DNA of 64,000 nucleotides, taken from assembly GCA_000170815.1 (NCBI GenBank), contig ABCO01000001.1, positions 124,001 through 188,000 on the forward strand. The letters are read 5' to 3'. The position numbers were made by a program, and so were the translations under genes. The notes below the pieces were generated by a model that saw nothing but the letters and a program-made list of their open reading frames with translations, was not told where the DNA came from and searched no databases. Positions 63,787 to 64,000 of the stretch are shown here, in pieces. The stretch's first letter is position 1; every line of letters starts with the position of its first letter. This stretch comes from an unidentified eubacterium SCB49. GTDB taxonomy: Bacteria > Bacteroidota > Bacteroidia > Flavobacteriales > Flavobacteriaceae.

Positions 63787-63965
63787 CCCCCGCTAGCGCT
63801 AGTTTGTAACTAGTGCCGTCTCGCATCCTTAAAAGTCACTCTGGCTAGATGAAAAATGAATGAGTTTAATATTAAAGTGTTTAAATTTTTGAGTACTTTA
63901 AATGCTATTGATACTTGTACTGAGTTTGTTTGCGGGCACTAGTTACAAACTAGCGCTAGCGGGGG
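63787..63965. repeat. 31-bp perfect inverted repeat enclosing 117 bp
   Basis: The left arm (63787-63817) begins CCCCCGCTAGCGC and the right arm (63935-63965) is its exact complement, ending GCGCTAGCGGGGG. The enclosed bases hold no frame or promoter. The layout is that of a miniature inverted-repeat element or a long stem-loop. It follows the small membrane protein gene closely. Confidence 0.8.
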
Positions 63966-64000
63966 GAATCAAAATGCTTATTCTAATCCTAATCCTGAAG

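Overview
The window comes from a low-GC marine member of the Bacteroidota, most likely Flavobacteriaceae. The evidence is the SusC/SusD pair, the many Cys-anchored lipoproteins, and promoters of the Bacteroidota type (TTTG, 19 bases, TAnnTTTG) in front of many genes. No genus can be named from the sequence alone.

Layout. 1-5436: end of a surface-polysaccharide cluster (UDP-glucose dehydrogenase end, UDP-xylose synthase, priming sugar transferase, GT2 glycosyltransferase, CapK-like adenylate-forming enzyme), containing three 180-bp tandem repeats. 5485-10369: housekeeping genes (TrpS, M13 peptidase, a lipoprotein, threonine dehydrogenase). 10493-11750: a minus-strand array of six tRNA or tRNA-like genes, two of them degenerate, behind two short-ORF-plus-terminator units. 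11750-28668: a polyunsaturated fatty acid (Pfa) synthase locus with ER (PfaD), KS-CLF-AT-DH-DH (PfaC), KS-AT-4xACP (PfaA), a KR-DH reading frame joined to PfaA only through a -1 shift at an A10 run, a TetR regulator and a Sfp-type phosphopantetheinyl transferase. 28685-35609: an RNA-repair region with rtcB-prfH-TPR, a second rtcB divergent from a WYL regulator, and a RelE-like toxin-antitoxin pair bracketed by the real rtcB 3' end and a decayed copy of such an end. 35823-57623: a complete alginate-use locus (PL6, two PL7, PL17, KdgF, SusCD, MFS, DEH reductase candidate, KdgK, KDPG aldolase, FadR-type regulator), which also carries a gluconokinase/6-phosphogluconate dehydrogenase fusion and an atypical Nramp-fold transporter. 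57688-64000: DMT transporter, tRNA-Asn, RseP, SCO1-like protein, TrhO, a 5'-truncated gene, a small membrane protein and a 31-bp perfect inverted repeat.

Most interesting points. (1) A 40-bp element with identical internal spacing lies 67-68 bp upstream of the -7 boxes serving the tRNA array and the rtcB-prfH operon, about 20 kb apart. In both places the promoter is followed by a short ORF and an intrinsic terminator before the RNA genes. This suggests one regulon, possibly controlled by attenuation, joining replacement tRNAs with RNA ligation and ribosome rescue. (2) PfaA appears to be completed by slippage at A10. (3) A TGGTwwACCA operator recurs at four alginate promoters, including that of the GntR/FadR regulator itself.

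All calls rest on reading motifs, stems and context by eye; no searches were run.
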